DNA of 64,000 nt from the NCBI GenBank assembly GCA_002436105.1, contig DIXU01000006.1, positions 62,001 to 126,000 on the forward strand, in the 5' to 3' direction. Positions 41,273 through 50,144 of this stretch are shown here, piece by piece. The translations under genes were made by a program, and so were the position numbers. The stretch comes from Candidatus Aminicenantes bacterium UBA6072. Lineage in GTDB: Bacteria; Acidobacteriota; Aminicenantia; UBA2199. How positions within the stretch are numbered: position 1 is the first letter of the stretch; each line of letters opens with the position of its first letter. Under the pieces are notes generated by a model, which worked only from the letters and a program-made list of their open reading frames with translations, searched no databases and was not told the DNA's origin.

Positions 41273-42696
41273 GGCAGGTCTCCGGCCTGCAGCCTGCCCG
41301 GGAACAGCTCCAGGAAATGGGCGAAAAGCAGGCGCCGCAGCAGCGCCTGCTTGTAAACGGCGGCGCCGCGCACGTCGCTGATCGGGGCGGTCTCCGACAC
41401 GGCGACGGCGATGAATTCCCTGACGGTCTCCGCCGTGACCTTTTTACCCCCGAGGAATGCCGACGCCCGGCGCAGGTAGAGCGGCACCGGCGCCACCCCG
41501 CCCGCCGAAACATGGGCCGCGGCGATACGCTCCCCGTCCATCTCCATTCCGATGGCCGAGTTCACCGAGGCGATGTCCTGGCGCCGGCGGCGGGCGACCT
41601 TCTCGAAATGGAGCCGGATGCCGTCGCGGCGCAGCGGCACGCTCACCCAGGCCGCCACTTCGCCCGGCCTCAGGTCCAGTTTCTTGTAGCCCAGGAAGAA
41701 CTCGCTCAGCTTCCGCTCGCGGGTCAGCGCCTCGCGGCGCAGGCCGAGGGCGGCGTCGAGGGCCAGGAGGATGACGCTCAGGTCGCCGATGGGCGAGGCA
41801 TTGACGATATTGCCGCCGACGGTGGCGCGGTTGCGCACCTGGGTGGCGGAAACCTGGCGCAGGAAGCCGGCCAGCGGCGGGAAGGCGGCAGCCAGCAGCC
41901 GCGATTCCATCAGGTCGGAGACGGTGGCGGCGGCGCCGATGAGGATGCGGTCGGCTTCGGGCCAGATGGCGGCGAACCCCTCGCGGCGCGACATCAGGTC
42001 CAGTTTCCTGCCGACGAGCTCGGGGCCGCGCTGCACGTAGAGATCGGTGCCGCCGGCCATGACCACGGCATCTCCCGGCTGTTTTTCGCTCTCCCCGGCT
42101 TCAACCACGGACAGCGCCTTTAGGCGCGCGGGGATGGCGGTGAAATAGGCGGGAACGACGCCGGCGGCGATCAGGGCGGCCAGCCGGTCGGGAGCAACGG
42201 CCGCTTGGGGGCGCACTTCCTGCAGCATGCGCTCCAGCGCCCGGCGGATCGCCGTGTAGCCGGTGCAGCGGCAGATATTGCCCTCGATGGCGGTGACGGC
42301 GTCGTCCAGGTCCAGCCCGGCATTCTCGAGCAGGAAGGCGGTCAGGCTGACGATGATCCCCGGCGTGCAGAAGCCGCACTGGCTGGCCCCCTCGCTGACA
42401 AAAGCCTGCTGCACCGGCGTCAGGCCGGCGTTGTTCAGTCCCTCGATGGTGACCACGTGGCATCCGGCGGCATCGGCCAGCGGGAAGAGGCAGGAGGCGA
42501 CGGCGCGGTAGCGCAGGCCTTTCGCGCCGGGCGTACCCAGCAGCACGGTGCAGGCGCCGCAATCGCCCTCGCGGCAGCCGACGCGCGTTCCGGTCAGGCG
42601 CTGGTCGTCGCGGATGAAGTCGACCAGGGCGGTCCCGGCCGGCAGGGCGGCGCGGACCTCGCGGTCGTTGAGGATGAAGACCGTTTCGGCGGCCAT
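41269..42696 (-). CDS. Xanthine-dehydrogenase-like fused 2Fe-2S/FAD subunit
   Basis: 475 residues. The N-terminal plant-type ferredoxin domain has C41, C46 and C49 (CREGDCGAC) and a later Cys. The second 2Fe-2S helical domain has CGFC (107-110) and CRC (142-144). Residues from about 170 form the FAD-binding domain: VMAGGTDLYVQ, VSATQVRNRATVGGNIVNA, FEKVARRRRQDIASV. This XdhA-like fusion of iron-sulfur and flavin parts passes electrons from the Mo subunit encoded next. It begins at ATG 42696, six bases after the stop of the membrane protein gene, so the four genes form one - strand operon. Confidence 0.9.
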   Translation of the reverse strand: MAAETVFILNDREVRAALPAGTALVDFIRDDQRLTGTRVGCREGDCGACTVLLGTPGAKGLRYRAVASCLFPLADAAGCHVVTIEGLNNAGLTPVQQAFVSEGASQCGFCTPGIIVSLTAFLLENAGLDLDDAVTAIEGNICRCTGYTAIRRALERMLQEVRPQAAVAPDRLAALIAAGVVPAYFTAIPARLKALSVVEAGESEKQPGDAVVMAGGTDLYVQRGPELVGRKLDLMSRREGFAAIWPEADRILIGAAATVSDLMESRLLAAAFPPLAGFLRQVSATQVRNRATVGGNIVNASPIGDLSVILLALDAALGLRREALTRERKLSEFFLGYKKLDLRPGEVAAWVSVPLRRDGIRLHFEKVARRRRQDIASVNSAIGMEMDGERIAAAHVSAGGVAPVPLYLRRASAFLGGKKVTAETVREFIAVAVSETAPISDVRGAAVYKQALLRRLLFAHFLELFPGRLQAGDLP

Positions 42697-42702
42697 TCCG
42701 TC

Positions 42703-43389
42703 CTACCAGCCGGCGGCGATGAGCCAGACGGTCATCCCCCAGCAGGCCAGGGCGCCGGCGGCGGCCAGCGGCGCGAACAGGGGCTTGCGGGCCAGCCACA
42801 ACGGCAGCAGCCGTTTTTCCAGTTTCCGCCCCAGGGCATAGCCCAGCGGGAACAGGGCCGCGCCCAGCAGGGCGGCCGGCGCGACGCGCGTCAGCATGTA
42901 GCTGGCCGCGCCTCCGGCGTAGCGGAAAGAGAGCAGGTGGGCGCAGGGAGCGACGAAGCGGCCCAGGACGAAGAACGCCGCGCCCCCGGCGAAAGCGGCG
43001 CTGCCGGCCACGATGCCCTGCATGAAATCGCTGCCGGCGATCCTTTTCCTGGCCAGGCTGACGCCGGCGAACAGGAAGGCGCCGTTGAGCAATACGGCCA
43101 GGTGGGAGTTGGCCTGGCAGAAAACGGGCAGTCCCAGAAGCGGCGAGGCCAGCCACTTGGCGAAAACGGCCATGAGAGCGATGCCGGGGATGATGCGCGC
43201 CTGCTTGAAGATAGCCAGTCCCAGGGCCATGACGGCGAAGCCGGCGCCGGTGACGACGGGGCTGCGCGGCAGGCCGATGTCCCTGGCCAGGCCGCCCAGC
43301 AGCGCTTCGGCCAGGCCCATGAGGGCGCCCAGGGCCAGGATGACCAGCAGATAGAATTTCCAGGAAAACGTCTCGTTGTTGCCTGACAT
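42703..43389 (-). CDS. Hypothetical multi-pass membrane protein heading the XDH operon
   Basis: 228 residues from ATG 43389 (a GTG lies two codons upstream); AGAGGTGCTT precedes it. Six or seven hydrophobic helices are seen: FYLLVILALGALMGLAEALL, TGAGFAVMALGLAIF, GIALMAVFAKWLASPLLGL, LAVLLNGAFLFAGVSLA, SAAFAGGAAFFVLGRF, LAAAGALACWGMTVWLIAA. No transporter signature is recognised; the size and helix number recall substrate-binding S components of ECF transporters, but without their motifs. It is first in an operon with a purine-type Mo hydroxylase and a YgeY hydrolase, so a role in uptake of their substrate is a reasonable guess. Confidence 0.6.
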   Translation of the reverse strand: MSGNNETFSWKFYLLVILALGALMGLAEALLGGLARDIGLPRSPVVTGAGFAVMALGLAIFKQARIIPGIALMAVFAKWLASPLLGLPVFCQANSHLAVLLNGAFLFAGVSLARKRIAGSDFMQGIVAGSAAFAGGAAFFVLGRFVAPCAHLLSFRYAGGAASYMLTRVAPAALLGAALFPLGYALGRKLEKRLLPLWLARKPLFAPLAAAGALACWGMTVWLIAAGW

Positions 43390-43422
43390 AAGCACCTCTG
43401 AAGCTCGTTGAGAACCGGACTC

Positions 43423-43451
43423 ATCTTAAAGACCGGAAGACGATTTGTCAA
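43423..43451 (-). promoter_or_regulatory. Promoter of the membrane protein-XDH-YgeY operon
   Basis: On the - strand TTGACA (43446-43451), 17-bp spacer, TAAGAT (43423-43428), about 33 bp upstream of the ATG at 43389. Confidence 0.55.
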
Positions 43452-43555
43452 CGCGAGGCCCGACGTGAACAGCGCTGAACGGTGTGCGAGGATCGAGATT
43501 CGACGTGGAAGAAAGGGACAATGAAGCGCAGGGGCGGTTCGACCTGCCCCGTGTT

Positions 43556-43640
43556 CCTATGCCGGATGCTCAAATTCAGTTATAATCCTTGTCATGAAAA
43601 GCTTTCGCAGGGAACTATGGTTCCAGACGCCCGGCCGGCG
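43556..43640 (+). repeat. yjbQ promoter and 5' end, inverted-repeat arm 1
   Basis: About 85 bp covering TCAAATTCAGTTATAATCC and the first 15 codons of yjbQ. The reverse complement, with a few mismatches, lies at 46540-46626, so the arms bracket yjbQ and the spermidine-synthase-like gene. Confidence 0.8.
43581..43586 (+). promoter_or_regulatory. -10 box of yjbQ
   Basis: TATAAT ending seven bases before the ATG; no good -35 and no ribosome site. A leaderless transcript is likely. Confidence 0.5.
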
Positions 43641-44013
43641 CGCCTTCATCAACATCACTCCCGAGGTCGAGCAGGCGCTGCTGGAAAGCGGCGTCCAGGA
43701 AGGGCTGGCCCTGGTCAATGCCATGCACATCACGGCCTCGGTGTTCATCAACGACGACGAGCCCGGGCTGCACCAGGACTACGAGAAATGGCTGGAGACG
43801 CTGGCGCCGCACGAGCCGGTCTCGGCCTACCGCCACAACCTCAGCGGCGAGGACAACGGCGACGCCCACCTCAAGCGCCAGGTCATGGGCCGCGAAGTGG
43901 TCATGGCCATCACGCGGGGAAAGCTCGACCTGGGCCCCTGGGAGCAAGTCTTCTACGGCGAGTTCGACGGCCGCAGGAAGAAGCGGGTGCTGGTGAAAAT
44001 CATCGGCGAATGA
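43594..44013 (+). CDS. yjbQ: YjbQ-family (UPF0047) protein
   Basis: A 139-residue cytoplasmic protein matching YjbQ over its whole length: ELWFQTPGRRAFINITPEV, MHITASVFINDDEPGLHQDY, HNLSGEDNGDAHLKRQVMG and LDLGPWEQVFYGEFDGRRKK. The conserved His and Asp residues (HIT, DNGDAH) are present. YjbQ homologues can convert thiamine intermediates weakly (secondary thiamine-phosphate synthase), but the physiological role is unsettled. The ATG at 43594 is set by the -10 box seven bases before it. Its 5' end and promoter are duplicated in reverse at the end of the next gene. Confidence 0.9.
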   Translation: MKSFRRELWFQTPGRRAFINITPEVEQALLESGVQEGLALVNAMHITASVFINDDEPGLHQDYEKWLETLAPHEPVSAYRHNLSGEDNGDAHLKRQVMGREVVMAITRGKLDLGPWEQVFYGEFDGRRKKRVLVKIIGE

Positions 44014-44148
44014 AGGGAGAATCCAGGAATGAAGCAGTCAGGAGGAAAGCCATCTTGAGCGAGAAAAAGCGTTCATCGCGATGTTCCCCGTCGTTTCACT
44101 GCTCTCCCTTCTTCCCTGCCTCTTCCCCGCGCTTTGGAGACCACGGCC

Positions 44149-46560
44149 ATGCAGACTGAGCTCACGGTCGGGAAAAAGCTCTATGCCGGGCTGTTCCTCG
44201 TCACCCTGGCGACGCTGCTGCTCGAAATCCTGATGACGAGGATCTTCAGCGTCACCATGTGGTACCACTTCGCCTTCATGGCCATTTCCATCGCCATGTT
44301 CGGCATGACGGTGGGAGCGATCACCGTGTACCTGCGGCCGAAACATTTTACTCCCGAGCGCGCCAAGTCCCAGCTGGCCCAGCAGGCCCTGCTCTTTTCC
44401 CTGTGGACCCTCCTCTCCTTCCTGGCGCATGTCCATGTCCGCTTCGAGCCGGCGGTGACCGTGGCGGGACTGGCATCGGTGGCATTGACCTTCTGCGTGC
44501 TGGCCATGCCCTTCATCTTCGCCGGCATTTGCGTCACCATCGCCTTGACCCGCTTTCCCTCCCGCGTCGGCAAGCTATACGCCGCCGACCTGGCCGGGGC
44601 GGCGGCCGGCTCCTTCCTTCTCTCCTTCATCCTGGGTCCGCTGGACGGTCCGAATTCGGTCGTTTTCGTCGCGTTCACGGCGGGCGTGGCGGCGCTTCTT
44701 TTCGCCCATGAGGCGCAGGAAACAAAGCTGCGCCGCTTGTCGCTGCTCGTTTGCCTGTCGCTGGCGGGCATCGCCTTTTTCCAGGCCGCTGTCAGGGAAC
44801 CGAAGGACAAGCCGCTGGCGATCAAGTGGGTCAAGGGGGTGAAGGAGGGTGACCTGGCCTTTGAAAAATGGAGCTCCTACGCCCGCGTGGCCATACACCG
44901 GGAACTTCTGACCCAGCCCCTCGGATGGGGTCTGAGCGACCGCTTGCCCAAAGCCGCGCCGGTCCAGCAGCTTTACATGGACATCGATGCCACGGCCGGC
45001 ACCGTGTTGACCCGCTTTGACGGCCGGCTGGAGGACCTGGAGTACCTCAAGTACGACATCACCAATATCGCCCACTTCATCCGTCCCGGCGCCGATGTGC
45101 TGATCGTCGGCACGGGCGGCGGCCGTGACGTCCTGTCGGCCCTGGCGTTTTCGCAGCGCTCGATCACCGGCGTGGAGATCAACCGCGACATCATCACCGC
45201 GGTGAACGGTGATTTTGGCGACTTCACCGGGCACTTGGACCGCCGGCCGGGCGTGCGCTTCGTCAACGACGAGGCCCGTTCCTACCTGACCCGCACGAAG
45301 TCGAGCTTCGACCTGATCCAGCTTTCCCTGATCGATACGTGGTCGGCCACAGCCGCCGGCGCCTTCGTCCTGTCCGAGAACGCCCTGTATACCATCGACG
45401 CCTGGGGAATCTTCCTCGACCGCCTGGACCCCGGCGGCATCCTGACCGTGTCGCGCTGGTTCACCGCCAATCCGGCGGAGATGCTCCGGCTCGCCAACCT
45501 GGCGATCCAGGCGCTCCGGCAGCGGGGCGTGCGGGACCCGGGAGCCCACCTCGTGATCGTCAGGCACATGCTCGGAAAATACGACCGAGCCCTGGGGGTG
45601 GGAACCCTGCTCATGAACCGTTCCCCGTTCACGCCGGCCGAGGTCGCCTTGCTTTCGGGCGAATGCCGGCGCCTGGGATTCGAGATCGTGGCCGCCCCGG
45701 GCATCATCGCCGACCGTTCGTTCGCTCAGCTGCTTTCGCCGCAGGCCGCCGAGTTCATCTCCGCCTTTCCCCTGAACATCACGGCGCCCACCGACGACAG
45801 TCCCTTCTTCTTCAACATGCTCCGGTTCAGGGACGCGTTCGACTTTCGCCTGTGGATCCATTCCGATCGCCTGCCTTTCAACAGCCGGGCGGTGCTGATC
45901 CTGGGCGTGCTGCTGGCCGTGGTTTTCATGCTGGTCGTCCTGGGCATCGTCGTGCCCCTGGCCCTGACCTCGCGGCGGGCGGCCTTCCGCGGAACATGGC
46001 CCTTTTTCATCTTCTTCTCCGGCATCGGCATCGGCTTCATGATGATCGAGATCGCCCAGATGCAGCGGCTTTCCGTCTTCCTGGGCCATCCCAACTACGG
46101 CCTGACGGTGGTCCTTTTCTCGTTGCTGCTGGCCTGCAGCCTGGGGAGTTTCCTGGCGCGCAACGTCGATCCGGCAGGCGCCCGTTTTCCAGGCGTCCGC
46201 ATCATGGCGGCGCTCCTGGCCGTCCTGTTCGTCTTCGGAATGATCACGCCGCTGCTGCTGGGGGCATTCCGCGGCGCGGTGACTCCCGTGCGCATCGCCA
46301 TCGCCGTGGGGCTGCTGTTCCCGCCGGGGATCCTGATGGGGACGGCATTTCCCCTGGGCATGCGCCTGGCCCGCCCCCGGCAGGCGCACATGACTCCCTG
46401 GTACTGGGGGATCAACGGCGCCATGTCGGTCCTGGCTTCGGTATCGGCCATGGCGGTCTCGCTCAACTGGGGGATCTCGCGCTCCTTCTGGACCGGCCTG
46501 GCGAGTTATGCCGCCGCCTTCGCCGCCATGTGGGTCATGGCCCGGCGGCCGGGCGTCTGA
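44149..46560 (+). CDS. Membrane spermidine-synthase-like methyltransferase-fold protein
   Basis: 803 residues. Six or so N-terminal membrane helices (LLLEILMTRIFSVTMWYHF onward) precede a spermidine-synthase-type Rossmann domain with SAM-loop VLIVGTGGGRDVLSAL and acidic VEINRDI, then GGILTVSRWF. A further set of membrane helices ends the protein (FLLGHPNYG-like block FLGHPNYGLTVVLFS). Similar large membrane proteins are annotated as polyamine aminopropyltransferases or as transport-coupled SpeE-like proteins; the activity is unproven. The last codons (MARRPGV) come from the inverted yjbQ copy, so the C-terminus is partly derived from the repeat. ATG 44149 is chosen over an upstream TTG. Confidence 0.75.
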   Translation: MQTELTVGKKLYAGLFLVTLATLLLEILMTRIFSVTMWYHFAFMAISIAMFGMTVGAITVYLRPKHFTPERAKSQLAQQALLFSLWTLLSFLAHVHVRFEPAVTVAGLASVALTFCVLAMPFIFAGICVTIALTRFPSRVGKLYAADLAGAAAGSFLLSFILGPLDGPNSVVFVAFTAGVAALLFAHEAQETKLRRLSLLVCLSLAGIAFFQAAVREPKDKPLAIKWVKGVKEGDLAFEKWSSYARVAIHRELLTQPLGWGLSDRLPKAAPVQQLYMDIDATAGTVLTRFDGRLEDLEYLKYDITNIAHFIRPGADVLIVGTGGGRDVLSALAFSQRSITGVEINRDIITAVNGDFGDFTGHLDRRPGVRFVNDEARSYLTRTKSSFDLIQLSLIDTWSATAAGAFVLSENALYTIDAWGIFLDRLDPGGILTVSRWFTANPAEMLRLANLAIQALRQRGVRDPGAHLVIVRHMLGKYDRALGVGTLLMNRSPFTPAEVALLSGECRRLGFEIVAAPGIIADRSFAQLLSPQAAEFISAFPLNITAPTDDSPFFFNMLRFRDAFDFRLWIHSDRLPFNSRAVLILGVLLAVVFMLVVLGIVVPLALTSRRAAFRGTWPFFIFFSGIGIGFMMIEIAQMQRLSVFLGHPNYGLTVVLFSLLLACSLGSFLARNVDPAGARFPGVRIMAALLAVLFVFGMITPLLLGAFRGAVTPVRIAIAVGLLFPPGILMGTAFPLGMRLARPRQAHMTPWYWGINGAMSVLASVSAMAVSLNWGISRSFWTGLASYAAAFAAMWVMARRPGV

Positions 46561-46589
46561 AACCACAGTTCCCTGCGATGGCTTTTCAT
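46506..46589 (-). pseudogene. Inverted 5' fragment of yjbQ
   Basis: Starting from - strand ATG at 46589 the frame reads MKSHRRELWFQTPGRRAMTH before diverging. yjbQ begins MKSFRRELWFQTPGRRAFIN. The TATAAT box is also copied (46596-46601). It overlaps the 3' end of the spermidine-synthase-like gene on the other strand. Confidence 0.8.
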
Positions 46590-46626
46590 GAAGGGATTAT
46601 AACTGAATTTGAACGTACGGCATAGA
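46540..46626 (-). repeat. yjbQ promoter and 5' end, inverted-repeat arm 2
   Basis: Reverse complement of 43556-43640 with some substitutions. Confidence 0.8.
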
Positions 46627-47017
46627 AATTCGTGACGCGTAACGCGTGACACGATAAGAATAAAATTCCAAAATCCCAAATTCCAAATAACAAACAAATT
46701 CCAAGCTCCAAATTCCAATTTTCAAAACAAAATCCCCCTTGAAATTGCAAGCCTTTTCTTCGTTTGGGTCAAAGTCCCCGCCAGGGGATTGGGTGATTGG
46801 AATTTGGAATTTATTTGGAATTTGGTGCTTGTTATTTGGAATTTAAGTCTTATGAATTCCTTTCTTTCACCTTGCGCCTTGCGCCCTGAACCTTACGCCG
46901 ATTTCCCCTCTTCCTCTTCACGAATCACGACTCACGAATTACGAATCACGAGGGACCGATTTTCCCTCTTTCTCATCACGCATCACTCATCACGCATAAC
47001 GTATTCCGCGTCACGCG
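46627..47017. repeat. Repeat-patchwork intergenic region (locus 3)
   Basis: No gene seen. Contains GTGACGCGTAACGCGTGACA, CCAAAATCCCAAATTCCAAA, GGAATTTATTTGGAATTTGG and TCACGAATCACGACTCACGA-type units. The right end (CGTCACGCGTCACGCAG) runs into the EamA gene and supplies its stop codon. Confidence 0.7.
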
Positions 47018-47881
47018 TCACGCAGTTGCCCTGCGGGCACTGACGATGGACGCCCCGGTCACGGCGGCGATGATGATCGCGCCGCCGATGATGGCGTGGG
47101 CCCCGGGCTTTTCGCCCAGGGCCAGGAAGACCCACAGCGGATTGAACACCGGCTCGATGACGGCGATCAGGTTGGCGGTGACCGCGGTCACGCGCCGGAT
47201 GGCCGCGACGAACAGGATCGCCGCCGCCCCGACCTGGAATATGCCCAGCATGGCGATGGCTCCGGCCGCCTGCCAGGAAAAAGCCGGCAGCGGCAGGAAC
47301 AGGGACGCGACCAGGCCGATGGCGGCGGTGAGCCAATGCGCCAGCAGGATCGACTCCAGCGGCGACCCGTCCTTCTGCATGCGCATGAAAATGTAATAGA
47401 AGCTGAACAGCAGCCCGGACAGGAGCGCCAGGACGTTGCCCAGCAGCCGCCCGCCGCCCAGCTTGTCCATGAACAGCAGCGTCATGCCGGCTCCGACGAA
47501 GGCGAAGGCGGCCCAGTGCTCCCAGCGCGTGCGCTCCTGGAGGAGCCAGGCGCCGAGGATGGCGGTAAAGACCGGCCCCACGTACTGCAGCAGGATGGCG
47601 TTGGCGGCGGTAGTGGTCTTGTTGGCCGCGACGAAAAGCAGCATGGTGCCGGCCTGGGTCAGGGCGGCGCCGATCTGCGCCGGCGACCAGTGGAAACGGG
47701 GCCGCCGCAGCCAGGCCAGCACGACCAGCGACGAGATCAGGCTGCGCATGCCGGCGATGGCGAAGGGGTGCCAGTCGATGACCTTGATGAACAGCCCGGC
47801 GATGCTCCAGAGGAAGGCGGTGGCGACCATGGCCAAGACCCCCATGCGCATATTTGCCGATTGCGTGTTTGCAGCTATCAT
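47018..47881 (-). CDS. EamA/DMT-family transporter
   Basis: A 287-residue inner-membrane protein with ten hydrophobic helices in two EamA repeats. Landmarks are WSIAGLFIKVIDWHPFAIAGMR, AANKTTTAANAILLQYVGPV and the second repeat's IRRVTAVTANLIAVIEPVFNPLW. DMT-superfamily members export or import metabolites; the substrate cannot be told. The stop codon is the TGA of the neighbouring GCGTGACGCGTGACG repeat, so the C-terminus (ARRATA) may have been altered by repeat insertion. It reads leftward from ATG 47881 and stands alone. Confidence 0.85.
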   Translation of the reverse strand: MIAANTQSANMRMGVLAMVATAFLWSIAGLFIKVIDWHPFAIAGMRSLISSLVVLAWLRRPRFHWSPAQIGAALTQAGTMLLFVAANKTTTAANAILLQYVGPVFTAILGAWLLQERTRWEHWAAFAFVGAGMTLLFMDKLGGGRLLGNVLALLSGLLFSFYYIFMRMQKDGSPLESILLAHWLTAAIGLVASLFLPLPAFSWQAAGAIAMLGIFQVGAAAILFVAAIRRVTAVTANLIAVIEPVFNPLWVFLALGEKPGAHAIIGGAIIIAAVTGASIVSARRATA

Positions 47882-47914
47882 GGGGTCAGGAGATAGTCGA
47901 TGCCGGGAGTGAAG

Positions 47915-48057
47915 ACGCCAGACGCCAGACGTTAGACGTTAGCAAGAGGATAAAAATCCCGGGGACTGCGTGAACGAAAGCGTGATCACGTTCATGAGGA
48001 ACGGCCATTGTTTTCCTGTCTTGCTGACATCTGACGTCTGACGTCTAACGTCTCGAG
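47915..48057. repeat. Inverted array of GACGTCT/AACGTCT units
   Basis: AGACGCCAGACGCCAGACGT on the left and TGACATCTGACGTCTGACGT on the right, with complementary units. It can fold into a long imperfect hairpin between the EamA and tdk genes. No gene is present. Confidence 0.65.
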
Positions 48058-48627
48058 CTACTTAATCTCCAGCCGCTGCCCGTAGCATTTCCTGCACACC
48101 GACACGTACTTGTCGTTGCCGCCGATCTCGATCTGCGGCCCCTCGCCCACCGGTTGGCCGTCCTTGTACTTGAGCAGCATGGTCGCCTTCTTGGTGCAGT
48201 ACCAGCAGACGGCCTTGACCTCCTCCACCTTGTCGGCGAAGAGCAGCAGCGCCTCGCTGCCGGGGAACAGGTGGTTGCGGTAGTCGTTCTTCAGGCCGTA
48301 GACGATGACCGGGATGTTCAGGCGGTCGACGATGCGCGTCAGCACGACCACCTGCCCGCGGCTGAGGAACTGCCCCTCGTCGACCAGCACGCAGTCGGGC
48401 TTGGCCTCCTCGGCGAGGCGCAGCATGTCGGTGTCCCTGCCGATGATCGCGGCATCGCGCTGGAAACCCATGCGCGAGGTGATCTTGCCGCGGCCGAAGC
48501 GGTCGTCGATGGCCGGCGTGAAGAGCAGGGCGTGCTTGTTCTGTTCCTCGTAATTGTGGGCGATCTTGAGGATCTCGGTGGACTTGCCGGCGTTCATGGT
48601 CGAGTAGCGGAAATAGAGCTGGGCCAT
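48058..48627 (-). CDS. tdk: Thymidine kinase
   Basis: A 189-residue enzyme phosphorylating thymidine in the cytoplasm (type II, zinc-containing). Walker A STMNAGKST covers 9-17, the catalytic Glu84 is in VDEGQF, and the zinc ligands are Cys141, Cys144, Cys178 and Cys181 (CWYC...CRKC). The lasso loop region is KDGQPVGEGPQIEIGGNDKY. Full length for the family. The start is ATG 48627, about 20 bases after the 5'-nucleotidase stop, so the two form a nucleotide salvage operon with the small beta-grasp protein. Confidence 0.95.
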   Translation of the reverse strand: MAQLYFRYSTMNAGKSTEILKIAHNYEEQNKHALLFTPAIDDRFGRGKITSRMGFQRDAAIIGRDTDMLRLAEEAKPDCVLVDEGQFLSRGQVVVLTRIVDRLNIPVIVYGLKNDYRNHLFPGSEALLLFADKVEEVKAVCWYCTKKATMLLKYKDGQPVGEGPQIEIGGNDKYVSVCRKCYGQRLEIK

Positions 48628-48647
48628 GGCTTATTCTCCTCTGCGGG

Positions 48648-50144
48648 TCAATAGCGGTCGTTGCGGCCGGGCGGGTCCTGGAAAGCGCGGCGGATGTCCC
48701 GGTAAACCGAGAGATCGGGCTTGCCCTCCAGGAAGCGGATCAGGGCCGCGGCGGTGGTGGCGGCCAGCGACCGGCCCGGGTCGCGGTGCTTGAATTCGTA
48801 GGAGCTGGCGACGTAGCTCGAAAGACCGACCCGGAAGTCCCTGTCCTCGGCGAGCGCGGCGCCGTCGGGTCCGCGCAGGTCGATGCCCTGGATGCGCAGC
48901 TCCTTGTCGGTGCGCACCGTGTAGGAGAGCCCGGAGACCTGCAGGTCGATCTCGTTGCCCTTCAGGAACGAGTCGCGGATCAGCGAGCGCATCTCTTCGG
49001 CGTTCATGGCGATCTCGATCACCTCGTTGCCGAACGGGTCGAGGGTGTAGACGTCCTTGACGGTGATGTCCTCGTTCAGGCGGCGCAGGCGGATGCCGCC
49101 CTCGTTCTGGAAGGCCGCGTCCAGGCCGTGGGCCGCGCGCATGGCATCGGTCATCAGGCAGCCGAGCGCGTCCTTGCCCTGGATGGCGAAGGGGGCGGTG
49201 ACGATGACCCGGGAGAACGCCGGGTTGTCGTTGAAGCGCTCGATCATGGCCTTGACCTCGGGGTCCTCGTCCTTGAGCTCCTTCACGTCGATCAGCCCGC
49301 CTTTCTTCTCCACCACGCGGCCGCCGCGGACGAGCAGCTCCACCCGGCCCAGGTAGCGCAGGTCGCTGCCGGCCTGGGCCACCAGCACGCCGTTGACCGT
49401 CTCGGCGGGATCGACGCGGGTGTGCGAGTGGGCGCCGATGATCGCGTCCAGCTCGGGCATGGACCTGGCCAGCTTCACGTCGTCCTCGAAGCCCATGTGG
49501 GACAGGGCCAGCAAGACATCGGCCCCGCGGCGCAGGGGCTTCATCTCCAGGGCCTTCTTCAGCGGCTCGCTGAAATCGAGCCCTCTCACCCGGTCGGGGT
49601 GGGTGGAGGGCAGGCCGTTGCCGGGTTCGATCTGGATCAGGCCGAAGACGGCGACGCGCACGCCGCTGCGGGTGGTCAGCAGCCGCGAGGGGGTCATGTT
49701 GGGGATCTCGCTGCCGGGTTGGGGATGGATGTTGGCCGAGACGATGGGGAAGCGGACGCGGGCGGCGAAGCGCTTGAAGTTCTCCAGGCCGAAGTCGAAC
49801 TCGTGGTTGCCGGGGGTGAGCAGGTCGACGCCCAGGCGGTTGAGCAGCTCGAGCATCGGCTCGCCCGGGGGCTGGTACTGGTCGATGATCGGGTTGCCGG
49901 TGAAGTTGTCCCCGGCGCAGAGCAGCAGGACGTCGGCGCCGCCGCGGCGCTCGGCGTCGACGCGGGCCGCCACCTTGGCGAAATTGTCGATCTTGCCGTG
50001 CACGTCGTTGAAGTGCAGGATGACGACGCGGGCGTCTTTTGGAGCCGGTGTCGACGGCAGCGAGGCGCAGGAGGAGCAAGCCAGGCCCGCCAGCAGCAGC
50101 AGCGGCAGCAGGGAGACGATCAGGCGACGCTTGGCCCGCTTCAT
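48648..50144 (-). CDS. 5'-nucleotidase/2',3'-cyclic phosphodiesterase family lipoprotein
   Basis: 498 residues. A hydrophobic leader ends in LACSSC, with a probable lipid-attached Cys. The metallophosphatase motifs follow: FNDVHG (Asp47, His49), AGDNF (78-81), GNHEFDFG (112-119), SHMGFEDD and GAHSHTRV. The C-terminal nucleotide-binding domain is present (AFQNEGGIR, YTLDPFGNEVIEI, VSGLSYTV). Periplasmic family members dephosphorylate nucleotides so that nucleosides can be taken up; that fits with the thymidine kinase encoded next. Its ATG overlaps the stop of the small upstream gene (ATGA). Confidence 0.9.
   Translation of the reverse strand: MKRAKRRLIVSLLPLLLLAGLACSSCASLPSTPAPKDARVVILHFNDVHGKIDNFAKVAARVDAERRGGADVLLLCAGDNFTGNPIIDQYQPPGEPMLELLNRLGVDLLTPGNHEFDFGLENFKRFAARVRFPIVSANIHPQPGSEIPNMTPSRLLTTRSGVRVAVFGLIQIEPGNGLPSTHPDRVRGLDFSEPLKKALEMKPLRRGADVLLALSHMGFEDDVKLARSMPELDAIIGAHSHTRVDPAETVNGVLVAQAGSDLRYLGRVELLVRGGRVVEKKGGLIDVKELKDEDPEVKAMIERFNDNPAFSRVIVTAPFAIQGKDALGCLMTDAMRAAHGLDAAFQNEGGIRLRRLNEDITVKDVYTLDPFGNEVIEIAMNAEEMRSLIRDSFLKGNEIDLQVSGLSYTVRTDKELRIQGIDLRGPDGAALAEDRDFRVGLSSYVASSYEFKHRDPGRSLAATTAAALIRFLEGKPDLSVYRDIRRAFQDPPGRNDRY

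Noticed and set aside
44575..46566. Long - strand frame opposite the SpeE-like gene
   Set aside because: Shadow of a GC-rich gene; low-complexity product without start signals.
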